A stretch of 64,000 bases of DNA from Aurifilum marmelostoma (taxonomy: Eukaryota; Ascomycota; Sordariomycetes; Diaporthales; Cryphonectriaceae). The stretch is from contig JAMXSV010000008.1 of the NCBI GenBank assembly GCA_027559495.1, forward strand, positions 620,001 to 684,000. Reading direction: 5' to 3'. The translations under genes and the position numbers were made by a program. Below the pieces are notes generated by a model that did not search any database, had not been told where the DNA came from, and saw only the letters and a program-made list of their open reading frames with translations. Shown piece after piece: positions 12,181-22,265 of the stretch; position 1 is the first letter of the stretch; each line of letters starts with the position of its first letter.

Positions 12181-14730
12181 GTTGACAGCTAGAGAGGTAT
12201 AAGTTGCAAAGATGAACCAGGATCGATACGGAGCAAAGCTAGGTGTCCGGGAATAGGTGTTAAATGAGATTCGGTGATGAAATGGTGCGGCTACCTCCGG
12301 AGAAATGCTAAGTGAAGCAAGCGGATACAAACGACTCGCACACCGACCTCACGATATCAACGGCGGAATCGTAAGTGGTACCCGGTCCTCGTCCTGTTGA
12401 CACCAAGAAGAGAATGACAGATGGATGAAAACGAAGAGTGAGACCAAGAAAAGATGTTTGAGCAATGACGGTCGAGGCCACTGACATCTCTGAAGTGCTA
12501 GATCAGCAGCAGCATTCGAAATTTCCCCACGCGAGCATATTGGGCGGCGTAAAAAACGTCCAAGAAAAAGAAGAAGGCTTCAGCTGCGCCCCTTCGCCCT
12601 AGATAGAGTTCTTGAGGTGGCTGAGTACCCCGCTTCACATTGTGCAACTAATAGCTGATGCGATGTGTGCTCTGCAGTGTCTGCTGTTCATTGGTGTATG
12701 TGGAGGGACCCTTGTGGTCGTCAGCCCATTGAAACACGTGTAACGCTGTGGGCAAACTATAGTATCGGGCAAGATCCACAGAGATGATGGATAAGAAAAT
12801 CATGAAAGCTTTTCCTGCCATCTCCGTCAGCCGCTCCATACGTTTGTCCATTCCATTACGGCTTCGGGTCGAACTCTTGCCATCATAATCGCTGCGCAAA
12901 GTCCTCTTCCTTCCACATTGCCTGCTAGTTGCTGTTGATGATACCCTTCGATTGGCATAGCCTCACTCCAGGTTCTCTGCGCCATAATCGCAGACCAATT
13001 GCGAAGCCAGTTATCACTCCCAGATTCATGTCCCCCGTAAGCAGTCGCACAGCCTCTCAGTCTTGATCAGCTATAACCCACTAGTCCACCGGAACTCACC
13101 TACTCAGCTTCAGATAGTAATTATACTTGCCGACTTGCTGATCGAGGCGTCTCAACCAGGCTATGAAGACTGCTAGTAATACCAGTACCAGGGTGTTGTA
13201 TAGTAAGTGTATCTTGAGCTGGCACCTCTGACTGGTCTGCCTAGAGACACAGCTACAGTGCCCTGGCTACTGCAGTGCTTAAGTAAATATAACGGGCACT
13301 GCTTTCTGTCCTCTCTTTTTCTTCAGGCAACCCTACATAGGTCGAATGAACGGCAATCTGGCGCCACTCACATTAGCCCTGCTCATCTCAGCGTGCCTCA
13401 CAGGAGTACCTCAATTCTCCCGGAATTACTCCGGCCTCCCAAGAGTGATGTTAAAGTTTAATTCGCATGCAAGCCTGCTCCAACGTGGAAGCACGTTACC
13501 GTGCAGTTGCAGGATTTTCTGGGCCTAATTTTACTAGAAGTGGCAATTTGGGCCACAGATACTTAGAGTACTATAGCAGAGGTGCTATAAGAGCAGTGGG
13601 ATGTGTGATTACTCTCAAGTGTAGTTTATCTCGACCCAGATTTGGATCGACAGCGTCATCAGTACAGAGAGAATATAGGCCTGCAGGGACTCGAATCAAT
13701 TGGTTTGTCGCCCATATATACCCCCCACCACAGCCCACTGTCTGACTGACTAACATGAGATTTCGATTTCCAGGGCCGATGGCGCCTAAAGGACACACCC
13801 CCTGGTGGGCCCATGCTAGTCCAGACCAGGGACAACGACATCTCGCCATGGTGGTGACATGCCGGTGAGCCGAAAAATGAAGACGGATTTTGATGGACTC
13901 ACTGACGCCCAGAAATCCATCATCCTTCCCTGCTGCACGGGTCATCCATGGCATGTTGACCTCCTGTCTGCGAGTCAACCCCCCGCGCCTCAAGTGGCTT
14001 GTCTGGCGAATCATCACGCAACGCCCATCAAGACGAAACCGCCAGCAGACCCCACAGCAGAAGCCGTCCCGCGTCAACAACCTTGACACGAGACATCTTC
14101 AAACAGGAAATATAGCCCGTCCACCAACCCCAACTTCAGGATCGATGATATCTGGACTTTCTTCCCTTCCCGTGAGCCAGGGGCCGCGAGCCATGCATCA
14201 TAGCACCAAGAGCCTAGAACGCTCTTGGGAAACATGGTTAGGCAGCCCGCGGCACTGCGCCTCAGGCGCGCCCCTAGCCGACGCTGCTGAGATGAACCTA
14301 CCTCCCCTGAGATGAGATTAGAACGGAGAGATTTGCTTAGCAGTCCTGGGCCTGCGATAATGCCTTTGGATATTTCGAGGCTTGTTGGTTGTTTACGCTT
14401 AAATGAGTGGCACCGACAGGCCTCTCTGGATTTGTGGATTCGTGAATCCCGCAACGCCCGCACGGGATCTCATATAGAGGGACCTCTGTCGCACGACGCC
14501 ACGACCATGAACCAGTCTTCCTTTTCCCTCTAGGTCACCTCTCTTCTGGGTCCTGTCGCTCTCTTTCTTTCAGTCCGAATCGCTTGTGCGAAATAAAACG
14601 GTCCTTACCTCTTGATACATTCTTTTTGCTTTTACTTGTCTTGCAGTGCAAAAGCCATTGCATCCAGCCCGGAGCCTTTTACGCATCCACTCTCTTGCAT
14701 CAACATACTTTCCACTTTCACTTCGACACC
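12181..14730. other. 2.5-kb gene-poor stretch between NLR-like and expansin genes
   Basis: Divergent promoters must lie here. Several frames of 60-170 codons exist on both strands (for example 13890-14315 plus and 13571-14089 minus), but none shows a domain, signal peptide or plausible splicing. No tRNA, transposase or terminal repeats were recognised. Confidence 0.45.
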
Positions 14731-15755
14731 ATGAGGTTCCAATCTGTGATTTTGGCCCTTTCAGCCGTATCAGCCGCGTCTGCTGCCGCTTGCCCCAAGA
14801 AGGCCAGGACATCGCAGTCAAGCTCGGCCATTGAGACCGTAGAGCCCACCTCTTCTGCGTCCGCCCCAGTTGCTGCCTCTCCCAGCGCCGCCTCCGACTT
14901 GTCTTCAGACACAGTCGCCACAAGCTCTCAAGCCGCCAGCAGCGCGACTGTGACCGCGGTGACCTCCACGCCTGCGGCATCCACCTCGATCGTTTCTTCC
15001 ACGGCGCCTGTGGTGGTTGCTGTGGCGACTACCTCTTCGACGGCCTCATCTGACACCTCCACTGGGAGCACTAGCTCCGCCGCCACAAGCGGAGAGGCGA
15101 CGTTCTATGGCGGCAACCTGAGCGGTGGAGCTTGCTCTTTCAACACTCTGTCGACCATCCCCAACAGCCTGTTCGGCACAGCTTACTCGGGTGCCGTGTG
15201 GGACAACGCCGCCGAGTGCGGTGCGTGCGTCAAGGTCACCGGCCCCAGCGGCAAGTCCATCACAGCCATGGTAAGCGCTCTCCGAGCAGCCCTCAGAGCA
15301 TACACCCAGCCGAGCAAGCATTAACAATCACTCCCTTCCAGATCGTCGACGAGTGCCCCGAGTGCGCCTCCGGCCACCTGGATCTCTTCGAGGATGCATT
15401 CCTGCAGCTTGGCACCGCATCCGAGGGCATCATCGACATCAGCTACACGTTCGTATCGTGCGGAATCACATCGCCTATCGTGCTGGTCAACAAGTCCGGA
15501 ACGTCGGCGTACTGGTTCTCGATGCAGGTGGTCAACTCGAATGTGGCTGTCGAGAGTCTTGAGGTCAGCACCGACGGCGGGAGCACCTGGCAGAGCACCA
15601 CGCGCTCGAGCTACAATTACTTTGAGAACTCGAGCGGCTTCGGGACGGACACTGTCGACGTGCGCGTCACGAGTACCAGCGGCGACACCATCACCGTCAG
15701 CGGGGTTAGCGTTGCCAGTGAGGCATCAGCTACCGCGGCGTCCAACTTCTCGTGA
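14731..15755 (+). CDS. Secreted expansin-like protein (DPBB plus CBM63-like domain)
   Basis: 317-aa secreted protein likely to bind or loosen polysaccharide; expansins act without hydrolysis. Exons 14731-15270 and 15342-15755, phase 0 (GTAAGC donor, TTCCAG acceptor). A signal peptide (MRFQSVILALSAVSAASAA) is followed by about 95 residues of Ser/Thr/Ala/Val-rich linker, likely O-glycosylated. Then comes a six-stranded double-psi beta-barrel (GEATFYGGNLSGGACSFNTL, CGACVKVTGPSGKSI, IVDECPECASGHLDLFEDAF), with the Cys residues and Asp of the expansin/EG45 fold. The C-terminal beta domain (GITSPIVLVNKSGTSAYWFS onward) resembles CBM63. No GPI signal. The ATG chosen begins the signal peptide; an in-frame upstream ATG at 14584 would bury it. 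Family assignment is solid; distinction between expansin, loosenin and swollenin-like is not. Confidence 0.88.
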
Positions 15756-16303
15756 GAGGGAGTTCGGTACATGAGTTTTGGATTTTGTAAATCGCTGTGG
15801 ATGATGTAGTTGTCCATGACCGTACTTACTTTCTTGATGTACATATTTAGTAATTAAACAAGGTCCGAGACCCTCAGGGGCTTACTAGGGAAATGAACAT
15901 CTATCCTCGAGTCACAATGACCGCTCTTTGGTGGACTGCGAAATTTCCTGATGCTGTCAAGGCATGAAATCTCGCCAAGAGCATCGACAAGAATCACCAA
16001 CATCGTCCATCCGTGTGTTCTTGTTCTTATGCTGTCCATGTGCCGTTGAAGACGAGACTAGATCTCATCGACTGTGGGGGTTTTCGATCTTGCAATTCCC
16101 TGGCTTGCACCGCGGAGTTCATGGCACTGATGGAAGATTAGATGACTTGTCATCCTGAAGGAAAAGTAAACGTGGTCGCAATTGATGTGCAGCCTCAGAA
16201 AGAAAATAGGTGAAAGGGTCGTGATGCTGAAGAAAGCAACAAAGAAGGAGGTGCCAGGGCAGCGGCCCTGCTACTGTATGCGAAGGCCCGCTTAGTAATA
16301 CTA
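15756..16303. other. Downstream of the expansin gene, left flank of the foldback element
   Basis: 3' region of the expansin gene. Nothing further seen before the TA that flanks the foldback element. Confidence 0.5.
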
Positions 16304-16575
16304 CTCTCCGTGCCGTTCAAGTGTTTAGCCCCACTGTATTTTTCCACTCGCCCCCGACGACCAAAAACACGTCGAAAAAAAGGAGTGCACAAAAACGAGT
16401 TAATTTTGCACTTTCTTTTTCCTTAGCTAAAGCGCTGCACACTCTCTTTTAAGATATTTCAATTAGATAATATAATAGAACTAAACATTAGCTATTAAAT
16501 AATAGTAACTATATTTTTCTAGGACTTATATTTATTATTTTATAAGCAATAAAAGCTATTTTGCTAAAATAAGTT
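16304..16575 (+). repeat. Left arm of the foldback inverted repeat
   Basis: Pairs with 16710-16981 read on the opposite strand. Near-identical for the outer 44 bp, then diverged but clearly homologous to the loop at about 16576-16709. The inner boundary is approximate. Confidence 0.8.
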
Positions 16576-16709
16576 TTTTATTGTCGCGAGTTATTGCGGG
16601 AGTTAAGGCAATAGTAGGGCTAAATACTTAAATAGTATAGGTAGTTGCCTGCCCTAGGAGTGCCAAGCCTCCTGGAAAGCTAGATTATTTTCAGCAGTTC
16701 TTTATTCAT

Positions 16710-16981
16710 TTTGCAAAATAGCTTCTATTGCTTATAAAATAATAAATATATATCTTAGAAAGATATAGCTACTATTATTACATAGCTAATATTTAGTTCT
16801 ATTATATTATTAACTTAAAATATCTTAAAAGAAAGAGTGTAGTGCGCTAGCTAAGGAAAACGAGGGGAAATAATACTCCAAAAACCAGGTTTTTGACAGC
16901 ACAACTAAAAAAAATTTGGACAGAAGGCCGTCGGGAGGTGGAAAAATACAGTGGGGCTAAACACTTGAACGGCACGGAGAG
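16710..16981 (-). repeat. Right arm of the foldback inverted repeat
   Basis: Inverted partner of the left arm. Its reverse complement begins CTCTCCGTGCCG and shares the AT-rich inner blocks. The inner boundary is approximate. Confidence 0.8.
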
Positions 16982-17219
16982 TACTCAATTAACACCAGGA
17001 TGACCCGACGCGCCCCCTCCCGCTATAGAACGCGTCCCTAGCATCGCTGAATACAAGCGAGCGACCTTTTGTCACACACAAGTCCCTAGACTGCCAACTC
17101 TACCGCCGCTACCATTTATCATCTCCCCACCTTTGACACCACAAACATGCCATAACAAGTCTATCCACCCAACTCATCATCATTCTACCCGTCTCCTCCG
17201 TCCTACAAGATCAGAAGAA

Positions 17220-18186
17220 ATGTTCACGGCAATGCCTCTCCCCACCTACCGCGATGGGGAAAATGCCCTTCCCTCCTTCAGCCCCAATCCAAGTCACCAC
17301 ACCCACGCCTTCACCATGTCCAGTCCCTACCGGCCCGTAAGACCTTCGCCGCTCTCCTCCAGTCCCATCCGCGCATCAGCATCGCCGCCGCCACCGCTGA
17401 CGCCTCGTGACCCCAACGCTCGCCGCGAGACGCGGTCCTCTCCCATCTGTTCTCCGACGCCGACGCCCGCGCAGCTGTTCGGCAACGGCTGCAGCAGCGG
17501 TAGCACCAGCAAGTTCGCGTTGCGGCCAAGCCGGCCGAACCCGGTGACCCAGAAGCGCGAGGCAGCCCAGGAGAGCCGGCGAAAACTGTTTCTGAAGAAC
17601 GTGAGGCAGCGCGCTGAGGATCAGAGGTGGATGAGAAGAGGCGGGGAGCAAGAGGTAAGATCTTGTCTGGGCCGGCGAAGAGAGCGTAGCTTGTGGATAT
17701 GTCGTATCCTTTCCCAAATACTAACGTGCGATGGAATAGTTACTCAAGTTGGAGTGGTTTTCTCTCAACGCCGAGCTCAGACAGGCCAAGAACGCCGACC
17801 TCGACGGGAACATCTTCGAATCGGACATCGAGGACGCGGCACACCTGCGCGAGGAGGCCATGCGGAGGCCGCGCGCTCCGAACGGCATCTCCGACGCCGA
17901 GCTGGAACGTCGCTCGGACCAGCAGCCGGACGTGGACGACATGATGGTGGACATGCTGGAGCAGAACGAGCAGGCGGAGCTGGAGGCGCTTCTGGCATCA
18001 ATGCCGGAGCGGCAGTCGTCGCGCAGCTGGGAGCCGCCTGGCTCGCAGCACTGGCTGGATGATGTCGATGATGATGATGATGATGACTACGACGCGGTGT
18101 TTATGGATTACCTCTCGCAGGAGGAATCTCAGCAGCAGGGCCAGGGCCTGAATCTGGCTACGTCGGGACATATGGATCTATCATGA
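17220..18186 (+). CDS. Unknown protein, disordered with acidic C-terminus
   Basis: 293 aa, no recognised family. Exons 17220-17654 and 17740-18186, phase 0 (GTAAGA donor; CTAAC branch site and TAG acceptor). The N-terminal half is rich in Pro, Ser and Arg and looks disordered (SPLSSSPIRASASPPPPLTP). Just before the join lies a basic helix (QKREAAQESRRKLFLKNVRQ). After it comes the most structured-looking part, LLKLEWFSLNAELRQAKNAD, followed by acidic, Glu-rich helices and a run of seven Asp. This suggests a nuclear or chromatin-associated adaptor, but that is only inference. The promoter lies about 240 bp from the foldback element. An internal ATG at 17315 is a possible alternative start. Confidence 0.65.
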
Positions 18187-18399
18187 CGGAGTTCAGTTCT
18201 ACGTGTTGCTTCTCAAAGTTTGGCATTGGCATTATGTCTTGCTCGGGAACTCGGCATCAAAGCCAGGTGGCGTTATGTGTTTGGAATTATGACGGCGTTC
18301 AAGGTCAGCCCATGGCTGTTATGGGACAGGCTCTGCATGTACGGGTGGCAGGGGTATATTCTCTGAATTCTTCAACGTGACTGTTGTTACGTGTTGAGC

Positions 18400-19604
18400 T
18401 CATTGGGGGTTGCAAGAATCCATATCTGGAGCACCTAGGGCGTCTTGCGCCGACGGCATGTCTCCTATCAGATCTGGCGGTGGTGAACCGGCAGCTTGCA
18501 TCTAATGACAGATCGCGTCTGGTCAGCATGTGGAGCCTCTTGCGAGCGCCTTGCAGGTGTATATGTATGCTCACCTTCTGCATCCTTTCCACAATGTACT
18601 CTCTGTCCGCAGGGTTTGAGTCTGCATACGTCCCCTCCTCAAACTTTGCCACGATCTCCTTCACCAGCCCCTCCTGCACCTCATACCTCTTGCGGTCCGC
18701 CTCGGAGATTTTGTCCTTGTTCTTGTCCATCCAGTCGGGGAACTTGTCGTTCAGCTCCTTCATCGGCTCGTACAGAATGTCCTTGTTGGTCAGCTGCTCC
18801 ATCATGCCCAGCAGCATCTTGGAGAACTCCTCCTCGCTGCCCTCCAGACCGCCCTCGCCCGCCTGCATCTGCTTCAGCAGCTCGGCCATGAAATCGTCCG
18901 AGCCCCCTTCTGCCGCCGCCGCTGCCGTCGCCTGGTCGCCCGACGTCTGCATGCGCTCCATTGTGCGCCGAATGGTCTCCTGGAAAGAGGCCTCAGCGCC
19001 GCCGTCGGTAACGGTGGATGATTGGTTTACCGCCCTGGCCAAGCCTGGTGCGGGGGCGGGGGCGGATGACGAGGCCTCTCCGGCCGCCGCAGCTGCCGCC
19101 CCGAGCTCTTTGAAGATGCTCTCAAACTGTGCTTGCATCTCCGGCTGAGGTAGGTGTTAGCATCAAAATTTCCTCGTGAGAGTTGCAGTCAAGGAGAATA
19201 CCGAGCTGTCCATCTCCCCCATCAGCTCGGCCATGCCGGCCTGAAGCTGCTTCGCAAAGTCGTCGTCCGACAGCACATCATCTTCGACCTTGGCCTTGGA
19301 CGAGCCTGCGGCGGCTGTAGACGGTGACGGTCTGCCTGGACCGGCTGGTGCGACCTCGGTTTTCTTGGCATCTAGCTTGACTGCTGAGAAGTCATCCAGC
19401 ATGTCTATTATTGCCCGTGTGGTTAGCAGCGCTGCAGCAGATCGGTTCCTTCCACAGGGATGATCATCACATGCCATCCAGATCGTCCAAGTCGTCCTCA
19501 TCCGGGTCTGGAACATCACCCATCTCCTCCAGGGTTTTATCATCAGTAGTGACAGCCCTGGGCTCAACACTTGAGGCTGGAGGGGCCTCGGGTTTAGATG
19601 CCAT
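18400..19604 (-). CDS. PEX19: Peroxin-19, peroxisomal membrane protein receptor
   Basis: 334-aa chaperone and import receptor for peroxisomal membrane proteins. Exons 19604-19475, 19404-19202, 19144-18575 and 18501-18400. Features: the acidic N-terminal Pex3-binding region (DPDEDDLDDLD followed by MLDDF), the middle FQETIRRTMERMQ helix, and the conserved C-terminal domain (KDILYEPMKELNDKFPDWMD; MQAAGSPPPDLIGDM). It ends in CNPQ, a CaaX-type farnesylation box. The first intron needs a GC donor (GCATGT) to keep frame: the nearby GT gives a frameshift and early stop, while GC yields the family-typical LDDLDDMLDDF. Divergent from UBC9 across 864 bp; a (TG)11 microsatellite lies in its 5' leader. 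Confidence 0.92.
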
Positions 19605-20468
19605 CTCGCTGGTACGTCTGGCCGTTCGCACGTGTTGACCCTTGCAGTTGCGCAAGTCCGGATTATGTGTGTGTGTGTGTGTGTGTGATATCAAGCGCGG
19701 GGCAGAAGAGTGGCCCGCTGCCAAGTTATGACAATAAAAATAGGACTGTGAAGCAGTTTTGTGAATAAAGACCCGTGATTGTTTGCTTAGAAAATGTATT
19801 GCCTAAGACTTAGGCACAGAAAGAAGAGGAGGAAGAGGTCTTCGTGCAGTTAGCAAAGACAATCACCAGTGACGGATATCCTTTTACTGGTCTCAGTCCA
19901 ACTCTGCCGAGGCCTGTATTTCGGCGCTCTGGGGTTGGCTGGGTCACACACACAGTAGTCTGGGATCATCAGAGCTACAGGCAGGGTTCCTCGGTCTAGG
20001 TCGGTCAGTGGGGCTCTTGGGGGGTTCCTGTCAGTGGCCTCCGCCTTCCCTTTCTAGCACTATCTCAGAAGGTGAGCCATTCTGCCCAATGTGTTGGTGG
20101 TTACACTGCAGAAGACCAACCCGCCTAAATGTTCGAGGCTCCCTGAAAGGGCCCTTTCATCCACGCCACTTCGTTTGCAACCAGCAACCATCAGAGCCTC
20201 ACTTTTTTCTGCAACTTTCTGCTTTTTTCGACAAGCTGCATACTTGGTGCCTTGTTGTCTCTCTTTCAGCATTTTTAGTCACCTTGTTACTCCCCACAGC
20301 CCTTTGATTTAAAGGAAGCTGCCAACCCTGGTGTGGTCTTCTGCTCTTGCCTCTTTTCTTACGCAGCCCTTTTTTTTTTCTTAGGACAGCTGCCATATCC
20401 CGAATATCGGTTTCTACACCTCCGCACGCACACGAAAAGCATCACTGAGCTCATCAACAGCCGCAGTC
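19605..20468. promoter_or_regulatory. Divergent PEX19/UBC9 promoter region
   Basis: 864-bp gap between divergently transcribed genes. It contains the (TG)11 repeat at 19666-19687, and pyrimidine-rich stretches with T runs near 20370-20383 before UBC9. No gene seen. Confidence 0.5.
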
Positions 20469-21166
20469 ATGTCTCTATGTCAGAATAGGCTCCAGGAGGA
20501 GCGGTACGTGCGACTGAGGGCCTGCTCCACCCTCTGCCCCCGCCCCTGCGACGAACACCACTGACAACCTGATTAGCAAGCTCTGGAGGAAAGACCACCC
20601 CTTTGGGTTCTACGCAAAGCCTGTGCGCAACTCGCAGGGCGTGCTTGATGTCAAGAGCTGGGAGTGCGGTATACCAGGGAAGGAAAAGACGATCTGGGAG
20701 GGCGGCCAGTTCAAGTTGACGATGCAGTTTCCGGACGGTGAGAGCAAACCCAAAGTATTTGTTGCGCGCTGTGCGATGGGACTCGAGGACGGCTGCTGAC
20801 GAGGATTTATTTGCCAAAACAGAGTACCCGACCAAGCCTCCCAAGTGTAAGCTCCTACGCTCGCGACCTCACAGAGATCGACTCGCGTGACTAACGAAGA
20901 CCATCACAATAGGCAAATTCGTCCCACCCTTGTTCCATCCCAACGTCTACCCCAGCGGCACCGTTTGCTTGTCGATCCTAAACGAGGAGGAGGCGTGGAA
21001 ACCAGCCATCACTATCAAGCAGATTCTTCTTGGCGTGCAAGACCTGCTGAACGACCCCAACCCCGAGTCGCCTGCTCAGGCCGATGCGTACAATCTTTTC
21101 AAGAAGGATCGGGCAGAGTACGAGCGGCGTGTGAAGCGGGTTGTGAAGGAGAATCCGGCTCCTTAA
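20469..21166 (+). CDS. UBC9: SUMO-conjugating E2 enzyme
   Basis: 157 aa, exactly the usual Ubc9 length. Accepts SUMO from the E1 and passes it to lysines in PsiKxE sites; nuclear and cytosolic. Exons 20469-20503, 20577-20737, 20823-20846 (24 nt) and 20913-21166. The N-terminal basic helix (QNRLQEERKLWRKDHPFGFY) contacts SUMO and E1. FHPNVYPSGTVCLSILNEEE contains the HPN motif and the catalytic Cys, and WKPAITIKQILLGVQDLL is the C-terminal helix region. The 24-nt exon supplies EYPTKPPK and is in phase on both sides. Confidence 0.96.
20823..20846 (+). other. 24-nt microexon of UBC9
   Basis: Flanked by ACAG acceptor and GTAAGC donor. Encodes EYPTKPPK, part of the conserved E2 core, so skipping would keep frame but damage the fold. 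Confidence 0.85.
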
Positions 21167-22265
21167 AAGACGAGTCTGAGAAGAACCGCTTGGGAATCGA
21201 GGAGGGACAACATGATGCCCCGCAGATCTACACACGCTGCAGCGAGTTCTTGTGGTGGTGGTTGTTGTCCAGTACGCGGCGGGGAGAGGACTCCCTTTCT
21301 TTCCCTTGGAGTTCAGGACAAGGACGGGTACAGCAAAGGTCGGATCGATTGCATGGAGTTCTAGATATCATGGGTTTTTCTTACTGCGCTCTCACGCGCC
21401 TCTCTACAGGATCTTGAATAATGAAGAAACAAGACTGCGCAATGATTTCATATTCAAGATCAGAAGTTTTTTAAGACTCTCATTTGTGAAATAGAATGCT
21501 CGGATGGAATCATCATGTGCGAAAACCCTTCTGCGCAGCCGTTGTCTGCTTTGCGTCTTCAAAACAGACACTCCGAGCATCCGCAAGGAAAATGCAGGTT
21601 GGAGACCTGCGCACTCGCATCCGAGGGCACTCAGCCTCATCGTGCGGCCGCGACCGGCTGCATGAGAGGTCGTCGTCTCCATTGATGAGCATTGAGGCTG
21701 GATACAGCATATTTTGGATGGCACATAGTGAGACTCACAACATACCCTGGTAGTTCCGATCATCACCGACCTTCTAGTCGCCTGAGATAGGTACATACAG
21801 TGGTACTTTGCTAGTTTGATGGTAGGGTCTCCTGTCTCATCCTTATCAATGTACTTATCAGGATGCAAAATGACTCCTCTAACCCGGTATCGGACGCCAA
21901 CCCGTAACTAGTACCCAAAAATTAAATGTGGTCGTTACGTATTGCTCCTCGTGCAAGAGATACCAGACAGAGTCTCCTGTTTTTTTAGCAAATCGAATCG
22001 TGCTGATTTGCCGTAAGTGAGTCAACTCGGCCTGCCAGGGGAGTTTCAATTCTACTAAGTACGGAGCTCTCTCTTTCGCGGCTAGTCCTTTGACTTCTTT
22101 TTCTTCGTGCCTTCCGCCCATCATCGCAAACGTTCTCCTCTGCAATTCAGGCAGATTACTTTCTTTCACAAGCTCTTGTGCAGATTGCCAGACTCGCATT
22201 GCATCTTTACAACCTTTCTTAACTCGATCCCACGCTTCAGCGTATATCCAAACACAGCCGACAAG
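21167..22265. other. Gap between UBC9 and asparagine synthetase
   Basis: UBC9 3' region followed by the asparagine synthetase promoter. Short frames only. The one feature worth noting is the TGAGTCA site listed separately. Confidence 0.5.
22018..22024. promoter_or_regulatory. TGAGTCA, candidate GCN4/CPC1 (CpcA) site
   Basis: A perfect TGASTCA heptamer, palindromic about its centre, 242 bp upstream of the asparagine synthetase ATG. Asparagine synthetase genes are established targets of general amino-acid (cross-pathway) control. The site alone could occur by chance; its location is what supports the call. Confidence 0.6.

Larger units (their letters stand above)
16304..16981. mobile_element. 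AT-rich foldback MITE with TA target-site duplication
   Basis: A 678-bp non-coding element. The left end CTCTCCGTGCCGTTCAAGTG is matched exactly in inverse orientation at the right end. Identity is continuous for about 44 bp (through GTATTTTTCCAC), then imperfect for some 270 bp per arm: ATAATATAATAGAACTAAA, TTATTATTTTATAAGCAAT and similar blocks recur inverted. A TA dinucleotide flanks both sides (16302-16303 and 16982-16983), the target duplication of Tc1/mariner-type elements. No transposase frame fits inside. The interior is much more AT-rich than its surroundings, and the arms differ mostly by scattered substitutions, compatible with repeat-induced mutation (inference). Confidence 0.88.

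Noticed and set aside
13571..14315. Overlapping 140-170-codon frames on both strands between the NLR-like and expansin genes
   Set aside because: Neither has recognisable composition, signal peptide or intron structure.
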